From Euglena gracilis (taxonomy: Eukaryota > Euglenida > Euglenophyceae > Euglenales): DNA of 64,000 nt. A program made the position numbers and the translations under genes. The DNA lies in assembly GCA_039621445.1 (NCBI GenBank), contig CP154954.1, forward strand, positions 64,500,891-64,564,890, given 5' to 3'. Below the pieces are notes generated by a model. That model saw only the letters and a list, made by a program, of their open reading frames with translations, made no database searches and was not told the origin of the DNA. How positions within the stretch are numbered: position 1 is the first letter of the stretch; the number at the start of each line of letters is the position of its first letter. Shown here piece by piece: positions 39,605 through 50,369 of the stretch.

Positions 39605-41446
39605 GTGTCTAATGTGTCGGGTGTGTGTGTGCGTGACGTGAAAATCTGTGATTCGGCCCAAATCTGTAAAAAATCAGATCCCATAAGGGATCGTGCACAG
39701 CCTTCCGTAAAGAAAAGAGCTTTAGACCTTTTTTGCGGTAAAGGCTCGGTTGGGGATTGCCTGAGAGAGCAGGGGTTTAAGGTTGTGTCAGTGGACATAA
39801 ACCCCAGATTTAACCCAACCCACTGTGCAAATATTTTGGAGTGGAGATATTGGAGGTACCCCCCCGGATATTTTCAGATCATCGCTGCGGGGGTGCCCTG
39901 TACAGAATATAGCTTGGCCAAAACATTGGGAGTCAGAAATTTGGAGGGGGCAGATCGGCTGGTCAAAAAAACTTTGGAGATTGTCGAATATTTCCAACCA
40001 AAGTTGTGGTGGATTGAAAATCCCCGTCATGGGTTGCTTCGAAAAAGACCCTGTGTTCAAAATCTGACTTTTGTCGATGTTGACTATTGTCAGTTTTCAG
40101 ATTGGGGATATAAAAAGCCCACCCGAATCTGGGGGAGCGAAAATCTGAGCAAGCTACAAAACAAACTTTGTGATGGCCAGACCTGCCCGAATTTGATTCC
40201 TGGGGGGAGGAGTCACCGAGAAAAGTTGGGAGGATATGGAATGACAGTTGGCACCCAGAAAAAATGGAGGATGCCCAAACAACTGGTGGAGTATTTGTTA
40301 ACCGTGTTGGAACGAAAAAGCGGATATCGTAGGGAGGATTATGCTGTTAGGAAAGTTTGTATGGAGGAAATTGAGAAGGAATTTCGGGTTAAGGCGGAAC
40401 GGGATTGTTTTGCAACCAGCCAAAATGCCAGGTGTGAAAAGTTTTACGGGGAGGATGATGATGCCATGAAAAAGGATTGGGGGGCGGAGGAAACGTTGTG
40501 GATGAACCCCCCCTGGACTTTGTGGCCTGAGGTGGCTGAAAAATTGCAAAATTCCAATTGTCGGGCGATTTGCATTTGCCCAGACTGGAATAGGAGGTGG
40601 GTGAAAAATCTGGTGGCTATGGCTGTCAAAAAGATTTATTTTCCCAAGGGGACAAAGTTGTTTGAGGCTGATGGGAGGATTTTGAGGGGTACCCGTTGGG
40701 GGGTGTGGGCCTTGTTGATCGATAGAAGGCAACCCTCCCAGGGGGGGGCAGCCCCAGGGAAGAAAAAATTGGTGCGGCTGAAAAAAAGAATGTTGAGGGG
40801 GACGAAAACTCGGGGAGGATCGAAGAAACTCGGGGAGGACAGACAACTTCTGTTGAAAACCCAGATTAGGTTGGCAAATGGGGAGGAAAAAACGGCCAGA
40901 ATTTTGATTGACACGGGGGCGGAGGCAAACCTCATTCGACAAGGGTTGATAGGGGACCACCTAATGTATCCTGCTAAGGACCCGTTAAGGTTTGAAACTG
41001 CCAATGGGCAAACTTTGGCGGGGGGGAGCAGATGTGCTAAGGTGAAAATGATCCTTCAACAAAATTGGAATGAGGAAAGGGAAATTGAGTGTGTGGAATA
41101 TGAGGTTGAATTTTACGAGGCAAACATAAAAGTTGATGTCATTCTTTCTTATCCATGGTTGGCAGAAGCAAAACTGGGAATTTTTCCACACCACAAGGCG
41201 TTGGTGAAAGACAGCCCAGACTTGATTTTTCTGCGGGTTGTTGAAAGATGGAGGGGTCCGCAAAAATTCAGGGATGACACAAAATTTTCAGTGGACAATG
41301 TGACGGTGGCGGACGGGTCTTCGTTTGGGTTGCAAAAACTTGGTCTTTGTTTGCCATTGGAAGGGTTGGACCAGGAATTGCAATTTTTGAGTGATGAGGA
41401 CCTAGGGGAGGTTGCCACAAATCTGGAGGGAAGTGACCCACCAGTG
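39605..41446 (+). CDS. C5-methyltransferase-like, Dam-like and protease region of element C (left contig copy)
   Basis: One frame, cut by the N gap. Residues about 35-215 look like a compact C5-cytosine methyltransferase: motif I LDLFCGKGSVG, motif IV GVPCTEYS with the catalytic Cys, motif VI as ENP in WWIENPRHG, a motif VIII-like WGYKKPTRIWG and a C-terminal helix MPKQLVEYLL; no large target-recognition domain. Residues about 265-370 look Dam-like: DCFATSQNARCEKFYG, WMNPPWTLWPEV (NPPW 40505-40516) and CPDWNRRW. The aspartic protease follows (LIDTGAEANL, DTG at 40910-40918; ILSYPWLAE). Both methyltransferase motifs look intact. Whether the enzyme modifies DNA or RNA, its own or the host's, is not shown. 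Confidence 0.78.
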
Positions 41447-41459
41447 NNNNNNNNNNNNN
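41447..41459. other. Assembly gap (13 N)
   Basis: Thirteen unknown bases. Sequence left of the gap (39757-41446) is repeated to the right (41460-43150), so the gap marks a contig join rather than missing sequence. Confidence 0.97.
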
Positions 41460-43150
41460 TTGCCTGAGAGAGCAGGGGTTTAAGGTTGTGTCAGTGGACA
41501 TAAACCCCAGATTTAACCCAACCCACTGTGCAAATATTTTGGAGTGGAGATATTGGAGGTACCCCCCCGGATATTTTCAGATCATCGCTGCGGGGGTGCC
41601 CTGTACAGAATATAGCTTGGCCAAAACATTGGGAGTCAGAAATTTGGAGGGGGCAGATCGGCTGGTCAAAAAAACTTTGGAGATTGTCGAATATTTCAAA
41701 CCAAAGTTGTGGTGGATTGAAAATCCCCGTCATGGACTTTTGCGGAAAAGACCCTGTGTTCAAAATCTGACTTTTGTCGATGTTGATTATTGTCAATTTT
41801 CAGATTGGGGATATCAAAAGCCCACCCGAATCTGGGGGAGCGAAAATCTGAGCAAGCTACAAAACAAACTTTGTGATGGCCAGACCTGCCCGAATTTGAT
41901 TCCTGGGGGGAGGAGTCACCGAGAAAAGTTGGGAGGATATGGAATGACAGTTGGCACTCAGAAAAAATGGAGGATGCCCAAACAACTGGTGGAGTATTTG
42001 TTAACCGTGTTGGAACGAAAAAGCGGATATCGTAGGGAGGATTATGCTGTTAGGAAAGTTTGTATGGAGGAAATTGAGAAGGAATTTCGGGTTAAGGCGG
42101 AACGGGATTGTTTTGCAACCAGCCAAAATGCCAGGTGTGAAAAGTTTTACGGGGAGGATGATGATGCCATGAAAAAGGATTGGGGGGCGGAGGAAACGTT
42201 GTGGATGAACCCCCCCTGGACTTTGTGGCCTGAGGTGGCTGAAAAATTGCAAAATTCCAATTGTCGGGCAATTTGTATTTGCCCAGACTGGAATAGGAGG
42301 TGGGTGAAAAATCTGGTGGCTATGGCTGTCAAAAAGATTTATTTTCCCAAGGGGACAAAGTTGTTTGAGGCTGATGGGAGGATTTTGAGGGGTACCCGTT
42401 GGGGGGTGTGGGCCTTGTTGATCGATAGAAGGCAACCCTCCCAGGGGGGGGCAGCCCCAGGGAAGAAAAAATTGGTGCGGCTGAAAAAAAGAATGTTGAG
42501 GGGGACGAAAACTCGGGGAGGATCGAAAGAAACTCGGGGAGGACAGACAACTTCTGTTAAAAACCCAGATTCGGTTGGCAAATGGGGAGGAAAAAACGGT
42601 CAGAATTTTGATTGACACGGGGGCGGAGGCAAACCTCATTCGACAAGGGTTGATAGGGGACCACCTAATGTATCCTGCTAAGGACCCGTTAAGGTTTGAA
42701 ACTGCCAATGGGCAAACTTTGGCGGGGGGGAGCAGATGTGCTAAGGTGAAAATGATCCTTCAACAAAATTGGAATGAGGAAAGGGAAATTGAGTGTGTGG
42801 AATATGAGGTTGAATTTTACGAGGCAAACATAAAAGTTGATGCCATTCTTTCTTATCCATGGTTGGCAGAAGCAAAACTGGGAATTTTTCCACACCACAA
42901 GGCGTTGGTGAAAGACAGCCCCGACCTGATTTTTTTGCGGGGTGTTGAAAGACGGAGGGGTCCGCAAAAATTCAGGGATGACACAAAATTTTCAGTGGAC
43001 AATGTGACGGTGGCGGACGGGTCTTCGTTTGGGTTGCAAAAACTTGGTCTTTGTTTGCCATTGGAAGGGTTGGACCAGGAATTGCATTTTTTGAGTGATG
43101 AGGACCTAAGGGAGGTTGCCACAAATTTGGAGGGAAGTGACCCCCCAGTG
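41460..43150 (+). repeat. Near-identical repeat of 39757-41446 across the gap
   Basis: 1.69 kb matching the left copy with roughly two dozen substitutions and at least one extra A (about 42525-42530). The left copy ends, and the right copy begins, exactly at the N run, as expected for two overlapping contigs that were not merged. Confidence 0.85.
41488..42615 (+). CDS. Methyltransferase region of element C, right contig copy
   Basis: Repeats the C5-like and Dam-like domains (GVPCTEYS; WWIENPRHG; NPPW at 42208-42219). The extra A after GGATCG near 42525 shifts the frame before the protease, whereas the left copy reads straight through. This shows that a one-base homopolymer difference is enough to create a false stop here. 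Confidence 0.7.
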   Translation: MSVDINPRFNPTHCANILEWRYWRYPPGYFQIIAAGVPCTEYSLAKTLGVRNLEGADRLVKKTLEIVEYFKPKLWWIENPRHGLLRKRPCVQNLTFVDVDYCQFSDWGYQKPTRIWGSENLSKLQNKLCDGQTCPNLIPGGRSHREKLGGYGMTVGTQKKWRMPKQLVEYLLTVLERKSGYRREDYAVRKVCMEEIEKEFRVKAERDCFATSQNARCEKFYGEDDDAMKKDWGAEETLWMNPPWTLWPEVAEKLQNSNCRAICICPDWNRRWVKNLVAMAVKKIYFPKGTKLFEADGRILRGTRWGVWALLIDRRQPSQGGAAPGKKKLVRLKKRMLRGTKTRGGSKETRGGQTTSVKNPDSVGKWGGKNGQNFD

Positions 43151-43870
43151 CAAGTTATCAACCGAATGATAATTGCAAGGGAGGGGGAGGACAAAAAAGA
43201 GGATGAACGGGTGGTTAAGTTGAGGGAACAAGTTTTGGAAGATTACCGGGGGACGGTATTTCGGTCATCGCCATTTCCAGACCCCCCCGAAAGAGGACAA
43301 TATGGTTATGCATACATACCTTTGAAGGAGGGGGCAAAGCCAACCAGACAGAAGCCTTTTTTCATGCACGGTGAGCGGAAAGAGGCACTTGAAAAAATCA
43401 CACAAGACTGGCTCGACAAAAAATACATTGAGCCAGCCACAGCCAAAAATTCTGAATGGCTGTCCCAGACTTTTCCAGTTCCAAAAAAATCCAACGATTT
43501 TCCTTGGAGGGGGGTGGTGGACCTCAGGGGGCCAAACAGCCAAACAAGGCGATGCAACTACCCCCTACCCAAAATTGAAGACATTTTGGTCAAACATGGT
43601 GCAAACCAAATGTTTTCGATCATCGATTTGAAGCAAGCTTTTCACCAACAACCTTTACACCCAGAAAGTCGACCCATAACGTGTTGTTTTACCCCCAAAG
43701 GCATTTTTCAGTGGAGGGTGAACGTAATGGGTTTGACAAATGCCCCCCAGCAATTTCAGCAAATGATCGATGACCGTTTGACACCAGTAAGGGATATCGC
43801 CACAGGGTACATAGACGACATACTGGTGGGGACAACGGTCGGGGAAGGGGAGGATCTAGTGGGGGCATGA
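42575..43870 (+). CDS. pol: Element C protease and reverse transcriptase
   Basis: Aspartic protease (LIDTGAEANL, DTG at 42614-42622; ILSYPWLAE), then a linker and RT: QTFPVPKKSNDFPWRGVVDLRGPN, FSIIDLKQAFHQ, FTPKGIFQW, NVMGLTNAP and catalytic YIDD at 43808-43819. The frame ends at 43870 just after VGEGEDLV, beside G runs, and continues in another frame. Confidence 0.85.
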   Translation: MANGEEKTVRILIDTGAEANLIRQGLIGDHLMYPAKDPLRFETANGQTLAGGSRCAKVKMILQQNWNEEREIECVEYEVEFYEANIKVDAILSYPWLAEAKLGIFPHHKALVKDSPDLIFLRGVERRRGPQKFRDDTKFSVDNVTVADGSSFGLQKLGLCLPLEGLDQELHFLSDEDLREVATNLEGSDPPVQVINRMIIAREGEDKKEDERVVKLREQVLEDYRGTVFRSSPFPDPPERGQYGYAYIPLKEGAKPTRQKPFFMHGERKEALEKITQDWLDKKYIEPATAKNSEWLSQTFPVPKKSNDFPWRGVVDLRGPNSQTRRCNYPLPKIEDILVKHGANQMFSIIDLKQAFHQQPLHPESRPITCCFTPKGIFQWRVNVMGLTNAPQQFQQMIDDRLTPVRDIATGYIDDILVGTTVGEGEDLVGA

Positions 43871-45285
43871 AAAGGATTTGAGGAGGGTGTTGGAGGTGCT
43901 GAAAACAGAACTTTTGGTGGCTGATGAATTCAAAGCCAAACTTTTCGTTGAGGAGGTCGAATTTTGTGGACAAATTTTAGGAAACGGGACTAGGAGGCCT
44001 GCACCGGGTAAGTTACGAGCGATCGAAAAGTGGGAGGTTCCAAAAACAATTACGGCTTTGAGAGCCTTTTTGGGATTCACAAATTATTACAATGCATACA
44101 TTCACATGTATGCGGAAGTAGCTGCCCGGTTGCAAGACAAATTGAAAGTCCCCAGGGAGGTGGGAAAGAAAGGAAGTCGAAAACCTGTGGAATTTGATGG
44201 GGAGGATTTAAAAGCTTTTGAGGAGCTGAAAAAAAGGTTGTGTTCGGGCCTAATGTTGCAACGGGTAGACCCAGATAAACCCTTTGTGCTAAGGGTTGAT
44301 GCCAGTGGGTACGCCGTGGGGGCAACGTTAGAGCAAATGAAGGAGGGGGAGGAAGACCCACAGCCCAGGATGTGATTGAGAAAAAACTGTGCCAGTGGCT
44401 TTTATGTCTCGAAAATTGACCGAGGGGCAAAGAAAATGGACCCCCAGGGAGTTGGAGACGTACGCCATAATTTTGGCACTACAAAAATGGGAGAGTTGGA
44501 TTGGATTGCAACCCGTTTTGGTTTTAACCGACCACCAAAGTTTGGAGTCTTGGACAAGGGAAGTCCTAGACACCCCCAGTGGTCCGGTTGGGAGGAGGGC
44601 GAGATGGCACCAAATTTTCTCCAAGTATGATTTGACGGTGGGATATATCCCGGGTAAAGAAAATACCATAGCCGATATCCTTAGTCGGTGGGCATACCCA
44701 GCTTCACAGGCCCTAAGGGATATAAGTAAGCACGGGTCAGCCGAAGACAAGGATGAAATGGAAAATTTTATCCGGGAGGAAAAAGAAGAGGAAAAACAGT
44801 GTTTGGAGATAAGAATCAAAAACCAGCCCAATTTACGTAATGCCTGGATACGGGGGGTGACAACCCGTAGTGGCAAAAACGTAACACCTGAGGAGGAAAA
44901 AGGAGAGTGCACAAGGAGGGGAACCGAGGGTGGGGTAGACCCAGGAGGAAAAGACACCCCTGTGGACACCCACTCACAAGGGCCCAGGAAAGAAAAGAAA
45001 CGAGTTCATTTTTGGGATGAGAAAGTGGGGGGGGAGACGACCCCTGTCCCGGAGACGGCTGAAAGTTCGAGGGGGGACACTCGTATGGAAGTGGGGGACG
45101 CCCTGCCAAGTACGACCCCTAAGGATATTAAGCCCGTATGGGAGCGTGATTGGGGGGAAGCATATTCCCACTGCCCCACATGGAAAGAAAAATGGGTAGC
45201 TACCAAAGGCGATTCAATTTGGCCAAAGGGCTTCAAAGTGCTAAATGGCCAATTTGTTTTTCGAGGAAAAGTTGTGTGTGCCTGA
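43866..45285 (+). CDS. pol: Element C RT thumb and RNase H, with frame changes
   Basis: 43866-44375 encodes the RT C-terminus (FCGQILGNGTRRPAP; LRAFLGFTNYYNAY) and the start of RNase H (LRVDASGYAVGATLEQ). A shift near 44375-44389 leads to 44389-45285: VAFMSRKLTEGQ, LETYAIILAL, LTDHQSL and IPGKENTIADILSRW. A charged linker unlike typical Pol then spans about 130 residues before the integrase frame. Confidence 0.8.
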
Positions 45286-46618
45286 AAGTTTTCAACACTT
45301 GGTGATTCAAGAAATTCACGAGTTTTTGGGGCACGTTGGCCCTGAAAAAGTTTGGAAACACATGGCAATCCGTTTTGTTTGGGCTGATGAAAAGGCTGCA
45401 AAACAACTCAACCAAAATTGCAGCAAAAATTGTTCCACATGCCAAGCGAGTGTGAGGGGGGAGAGTTTGAAAGGACCGATCGAGTCCAACAACATACCAC
45501 CTGCACTAATGACAAGTGTTGCCATCGATTTGTTTCGAATGCCAAGGGTTTTACACGATGGGGGGGAGTATGACACCCTAGCCCTTTGTGTGGATAGGCA
45601 TTCGGGTTGGATTGTGGGGGTTGCATGCAAGGACAAGGGATTAACCGGTGCCAAGTTGGCTAAGGAAATGGTGAAAAATCAGTGGAGGCCTTTTGGGGTT
45701 CCCTCGGTCATCTCAAGTGACCAAGGGAGCCATTTCACAAGCACTTGGTGGAAAAACATGTGTGCACTTTTGGGGATTAGGCAAGCGTATTCCCAAGCGT
45801 ACCACCACCAAGCAAACGGGAGGGTTGAGAGAGCCGGACAACAGGTAATGGAGGTGTTGAGAAAATTGTACGTGGAGGAAAAAATTAATTGGGTTGAAGC
45901 TTTACCCCAAGTTTTGGACCGAATTCATGACGTAAAGGGGGAAAGCGGATTGAGCCCATATGAAATTGTGACTGGAAGGGAAAGACCATTGGCAGGGGTA
46001 CCCTACCAACCACCCAAAGAATGTGAGGATTCGGTGGAGTTTTTCCATAGGATGCAAGACATTGATGGGAGGGTGGCTAGGATACTCAACAAAAAGCACG
46101 AGGAGGAGGTGGCAAGGATAAATAAGGGGAGGAAAGAAATGGAACCCCTAAAGGTGGGGACGACGGTTTGGTATAGGAGACCCGAGGGGTCGGGTGAGAA
46201 GCTTGACTCTAGGTGGGTGGGACCTGGGGTCGTGAAGGGTAGAGAGGGGGAACGAAGTTATGTAATCGAAATGAAACCTGGGGTGGAGACAAAGGCTCAT
46301 AGGAGTTTTTTGAAGGAATATCGGGAACCCCAAGTGGAAGGGAAAGGGGTGCCTCTTTTTTATTAAAAACGGACCGAAAAAGAAGAAGAGGCATTACCTG
46401 ATGAGTGGGAGGTGGAAAAAATTTTAAGGCACCGAAAAGGAAAAAATGGAAAGTGGGAGTTTTTAACAAAGTGGGTCGGATATGAGGACGGGGAGGAGAC
46501 CTGGGAACCGGCTGGAAATTTTATTCACAGATTCAGTGGAGAGTTTGTGAAGTATTGTCGTGAGAAGAAAGTGAAAATGGACATAATGTCCGAACTAAAA
46601 ATTGATGGTGGGCCGTAG
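45245..46618 (+). CDS. pol: Element C integrase and chromodomain
   Basis: Integrase zinc finger HEFLGHVG...CSTC, catalytic Asp at 45527 (SVAIDLF), Asp at 45719 (ISSDQGSHF) and Glu at 45827 (ANGRVERAG), then the C-terminal domain (GTTVWYRR). The frame stops at 46366; a shifted frame (46412-46618) gives a chromodomain, [20 protein letters not shown] and [17 protein letters not shown], which would guide insertion to marked chromatin. The stop between them is probably an indel. Confidence 0.85.
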
Positions 46619-47039
46619 GCTCTAAGGTGAGCCATAAGGCCCTGTCCAAGGCTCTACGGTGAGCCTAATGGGAAGGCAAAGTGCTGTTTTTAAAATTCAA
46701 AAACCCGATTTGCACGTCTGTGTGGGTGTGAGTGCACGCACACACGCATGAGCGTGTAAAGGAGAGAATGTACAAATGCAAGAATTTGCCAAGGAGAAAG
46801 GTAGAAAGAGGCTCCGCAAGGGGGCCGGGGGCAAGGGGCACCTCATTGCATTCGCCGCCGCATTGTACACTATTATATTCGCCCCACTGCGCGCATTGCT
46901 CCACCGCACTTTCTATATTTGCCGTCCCTTCCTCTTACCTCCCGGTCTCCCGGTGTTGTTAGGGTTTGGACATTGATTCTTTGAGATGATGGGTTACATT
47001 GTGTTTGGGTGTTCTTGGTCACATAATGAGCCCCCCTTC
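46619..47039 (+). other. Element C 3' untranslated region
   Basis: No gene. Just after the chromodomain a GGCTCTAAGGTGAGCC / GGCTCTACGGTGAGCC motif occurs twice (about 46618 and 46651). A GT/CA-rich stretch lies at about 46708-46750. Confidence 0.55.
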
Positions 47040-47485
47040 GGTTTGACAAAAACCCCCCCGGCCCGAGGAGGGGGGGGGGCACTTGAATTTTTAAAAATCC
47101 CCCGGCCCGAGGAGGGGGGGGGGCGTTTGATTTTTGGACAAAAATCCCCCTGGCCCGAGGAGGGGGGGGGGGGGGCGCTCGATTTTTTGACAAAAATCCC
47201 CCCGGCCCGAGGAGGGGGGGGGGGCGCTCGATTTTTTGACAAAAATCCCCCCGGCCCGAGGAGGGGGGGGGGCGCTCGATTTTTTGACAAAAATCCCCCC
47301 GGCCCGAGGAGGGGGGGGGGGGGCGCTCGATTTTTGACAAAAATCCCCCCGGCCCGAGGAGGGGGGGGGGGGTGCCAACCGAATTTTAAAACAAGAATCC
47401 CCCAGCCCGTTGAAACAGGGGGGGGGCAGATTTTGGTGAAGACCCTCATTCCACCCGTGAGAAGGGGGGGGGGGGGGCAGCCAAA
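47040..47485 (+). repeat. Tandem C-run/G-run hairpin array
   Basis: Seven good units of roughly 50-60 bp and two degenerate ones. Each contains CCCCC(C)GGCCCGAGGAGG(G)n followed by GCGCTCGATTTTTTGAC or a variant. C run and G run within a unit can pair as a hairpin; the G runs could also form quadruplexes. Unit spacing is uneven because the G runs vary. The open frames here come from the repeat. Confidence 0.88.
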
Positions 47486-47695
47486 TATTCATTGGTTGGT
47501 GATTTGAGTCTTTCTCAAAGGATTGAAGGCACTTGAAAGCCATAGTCCCTGATTTTTGTTTCCCATTTGTTGATTCAAGGGAGAATGGGTGTGGGACATA
47601 GGCTTTGGATGAAAGAGTGCCGAATGGAGGATTTCCCCCCCGTTGTTGAGGAACTGGGGGGGGGGGGCGAGTTTTTGGTGTCCGACTAAGGTCGC

Positions 47696-47706
47696 AAGGG
47701 AGGGGG
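47696..47706 (+). other. Polypurine tract of element C
   Basis: AAGGGAGGGGG sits directly against the 3' LTR start at 47707. The preceding 47486-47695 shows no gene. Confidence 0.8.
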
Positions 47707-48503
47707 TGTCGGCCGCCGGCTTTCGCCGGCAGCCAAAAATTGCCAGAAAGCACAAATTCCAAAGTCGCGGGTAACAGCCAATCAGTTACAAAAACCCGCG
47801 ACACAAATTGGAAGCGGGTCAAATTACTTTCCACCTTCAAATTCTGTTTTTTCACAGAACTTGAGGGGTTTTCCCCATTATCCCCATTATTTGGCAAAGA
47901 AGAAATACATTGAATTGGATTTGATCAATCACATTGTTGAATTGGAATTGGCAATTACATTGTTGGTCATTACATTGTTGGTTGTACTCATTGAAGGATT
48001 GGTTTGAAGGAGACCCTACAACACCGCCACCCTCACCGCCACCTATACCCTATACCTCACCTTCCTTGCCCCAGGTTGTCTTTTCCATCACAATCAGTCA
48101 TTCTCACAGATTTCCAACAGTTTGATTGCTTCTCCAGTGGGTTGGGATTCATTTCAGATTCAGTGGGTTGGTTTTTGCCTATAAGGTGTGCGTGAGAGAG
48201 AGAGAGAGGTGAGATTTTCACACCAAATGGCAGATTTTTCGGTGTTCACCAAATTTTCAGAAAACATTAAAAAAACGATCCTACGCCCCGGCTGGGGTAG
48301 GGGAAAACACCTGGGTGAAAAAAAGGGAGTTGGCCTGAGCCCACCAACCCCCAGAAAAAGCGCAGGCCCCGCCTCGGAAACACCCACCCCCCAGCTGTTG
48401 GTGGTTATCCACGACGGCGAGGACCCCCCCGGGCCCTCGGCCCACCGGGTCTCGCCGGTCGCGGGGGCGACCGGCGGCGCACAGGGGGTGGGGCCGGCGA
48501 ACA
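47707..48503 (+). repeat. 3' LTR of element C
   Basis: 797 bp, by eye identical to 34475-35271, followed by the TCCT duplication. Its sequence after the GA repeat still encodes the same MADFSVF peptide as the 5' LTR. Confidence 0.92.
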
Positions 48504-48507
48504 TCCT
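48504..48507. repeat. Target-site duplication TCCT, right copy
   Basis: Matches 34471-34474. Joining 48508 to 34474 on the minus strand restores ORF B of element B. Confidence 0.75.
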
Positions 48508-49617
48508 CCAGGTACTTGAACACTGAGGCAACGTCATAATCCTTCGTTTTCGAAGGTTCGGCGGCTTTCCCGCCCTTGCCTGCTGGGGGTCCGGCAGATT
48601 TTACGCCTTTGCCTGGAGCTGGCCAGGCGGCTTTTCCGCCTTTGCCAGGTGGGGCTTTCCCACCTTTCTCCGGGCCTTTTCCTTTCCCCTTACCTTTGCC
48701 GTTTCCTTTACCCTTGCCCTTTGTGTTTGACAGCCATTCGAATGTCGCCCGGTATGGGTCAAAGTATTCCCAGTATTCTGGGTCTTCTGGCGTAAACACT
48801 GGGTAAGTCACGGATTCCGTGCTTGGCGTTCGAGCAAATTCCTGCTCAGCATCACCACGATTCGAGTAAACCGGTGCGACTGGGGATGGTCGGGTTTCCC
48901 GACGTGCCCGTTCTGCCGTCACGTCTGGCGCTGGTGGAGCTTCCTCCTCAGCGTCGACGTGCATCGCCGCGGGCGGATTTTCCGACCTCGGCGAGCGGCG
49001 CTGTGGCTGCGGCGTCAGATTTTCCGGGCCGCGGTCACGCTTACCGGCGGCAGAGGTTGTGGGTCGTGCTGGTGGCGCTTCCGCCACAGCCACGTCCCGC
49101 TGTCGCGCTGGTTGACTTGACCGTGTCGGAGCTGGCACTCCTGTGAGAGCCGACACAGCAGCATCATACTGCTGGCGCTCTTCCCGTGTCATTTCCGCCC
49201 GGGCAGGGTATCCCTGGCCAGCGGAAACAGGGGGGCGACGTGCGATTTGTCGTTGGATCGTCACAGCATATTCATACTGTTGACGCTCCTCCTCAGTCTC
49301 AAACGGCCGACCAGTCACGGGTTAACGGTTTCATCCCGTGCCGGGGGAACTGGTGCCGCACGAGGCGCTGCCGTGGCTTCCCGCGGACGAGCGCTTCGGG
49401 CAGAGTCAGACATCGGGGGAGGGTTTCCCTCCGCAGGACGTCGTGGGATAGGGTCAGGTATGGTTGTGTGGGGTTCAGGTGGATATACGTACTGATCCCG
49501 TAGCCTTGGCGCCTCCTGGGGGTAATCCCCAGAGACGGTATACTGAGACACAGGCTCCTGCGCAGGATTATCACGCCGGGGCATGCGCTCAGGTGATCGA
49601 AAAATACTTTCTTTCAC
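48508..49617 (-). pseudogene. Accessory ORF B of element B, 5' part
   Basis: Homologue of the start of 16099-19278. From 49617: ESIFRSPERMPRRDN, then a shift near 49315, then TREERQQYDAAVSAL, KRDRGPENLTPQPQRRSP (A: KRDRVTENLTPQPRRPSP), a Lys-Gly tract (NTKGKGKGNGKGKG) and DYDVASVFKYLED, where element C is inserted. In A the matching point is the FKEELEDEGW region. The rest is at 32797-34474. Confidence 0.78.
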
Positions 49618-49626
49618 ACGTGGGTG

Positions 49627-50207
49627 TTAACTCCGGACAGGTGCTTCCACTGTCTCTTCCTCGGGTAATCCGGGGGAGTGAGCACGAAAATGTGCAGTGT
49701 AAGTGCCAACTGGTGGTACCTGCCTTGCGACCTGTGGCGGGACTTCCACGCCCAGGTCACGCATGGTAATGTCTGCCGCGAATCCCGACGCGTCCGGGTC
49801 GGTGTAATACACCAGACCGGTCATCGTCGCCTGGGCGCACATACACCACAGGGCTGGAGGGGTATTCGCGATGGTCAAAACTTTACGGCAGTGGTCATCC
49901 CACAATGCCTGTGTGAGTTGGTCTGGTACCGGGTTTGCGCTCATACGCATAACCCGGTTCATCGTCTCCGCCGGTGGAACATCACACCCGCATACGGTGG
50001 GAGGCGACGAGAGCCTGATGGCTGAGATGGCCGCGCTTCCGCGGGCATCTGGGTCATCCTGCTACTGCTGCTGGCTTCAGGGTTTCCCTGAGCCGCAGTC
50101 CGTGCAGGTGGCTGCGTACCGTATCGGTACGCATACTGGTCAGGTTGAGGGTGAGTGGTGGGGTGGTAAGGTGGTCCTCCGCCTGGCTCCCTTCCGCCGG
50201 GCAGCAT
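49627..50207 (-). pseudogene. Accessory ORF A of element B, one frame shift
   Basis: Starts MLPGGREPGGGPPYHP at 50207. A shift near 49960 joins it to a frame with NRVMRMSANPVPDQLTQALWD, LWCMCAQATMTG and ITMRDLGVEVPP, ending at TAA 49627-49629. Element A's ORF has the same three blocks. No ATGA overlap with ORF B exists here; about ten bases separate stop and next possible start. Confidence 0.75.
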
Positions 50208-50369
50208 ATTACCGCCCAGGGTCGGTACGGTAGGATGTTGGGGTTGTTGTTTGTAAGGTGTGTAAGGGTAACCGCTTGAGTATTATTTGCTAAAAAGTCT
50301 GCGGAAAGAAAGAATGATAAGAATCAATGATAAAAAGAAGAGAAAACAACATGGGTTTCCCATGCGTTC

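Larger units (their letters stand above)
34475..48503 (+). mobile_element. Ty3/Gypsy element C encoding methyltransferase-like domains
   Basis: 797-bp LTRs that look identical, a primer-binding site, polypurine tract and TCCT duplication mark a very recent insertion into ORF B of giant element B. Gene order: a Ser-rich N-terminal ORF with repeats, a coiled-coil Gag with a Lys-Gly tail, a C5-methyltransferase-like plus Dam-like region, protease, RT, RNase H, integrase, chromodomain, then a hairpin repeat array. The apparent 14.0 kb includes a 1.7-kb duplication across an N gap at 41447-41459 that is probably an assembly artefact, so the true length is likely near 12.3 kb. CpG is scarce in the coding part. 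Confidence 0.88.

Noticed and set aside
39757-43150. True tandem duplication of the methyltransferase region
   Set aside because: The copy boundaries coincide exactly with the N gap, so a contig overlap is the simpler explanation.
46986-47507. Long open frames over the G-run array (Pro/Gly/Arg-rich products)
   Set aside because: They are open on both strands only because of the tandem repeat; unit length and frame vary with the G runs.
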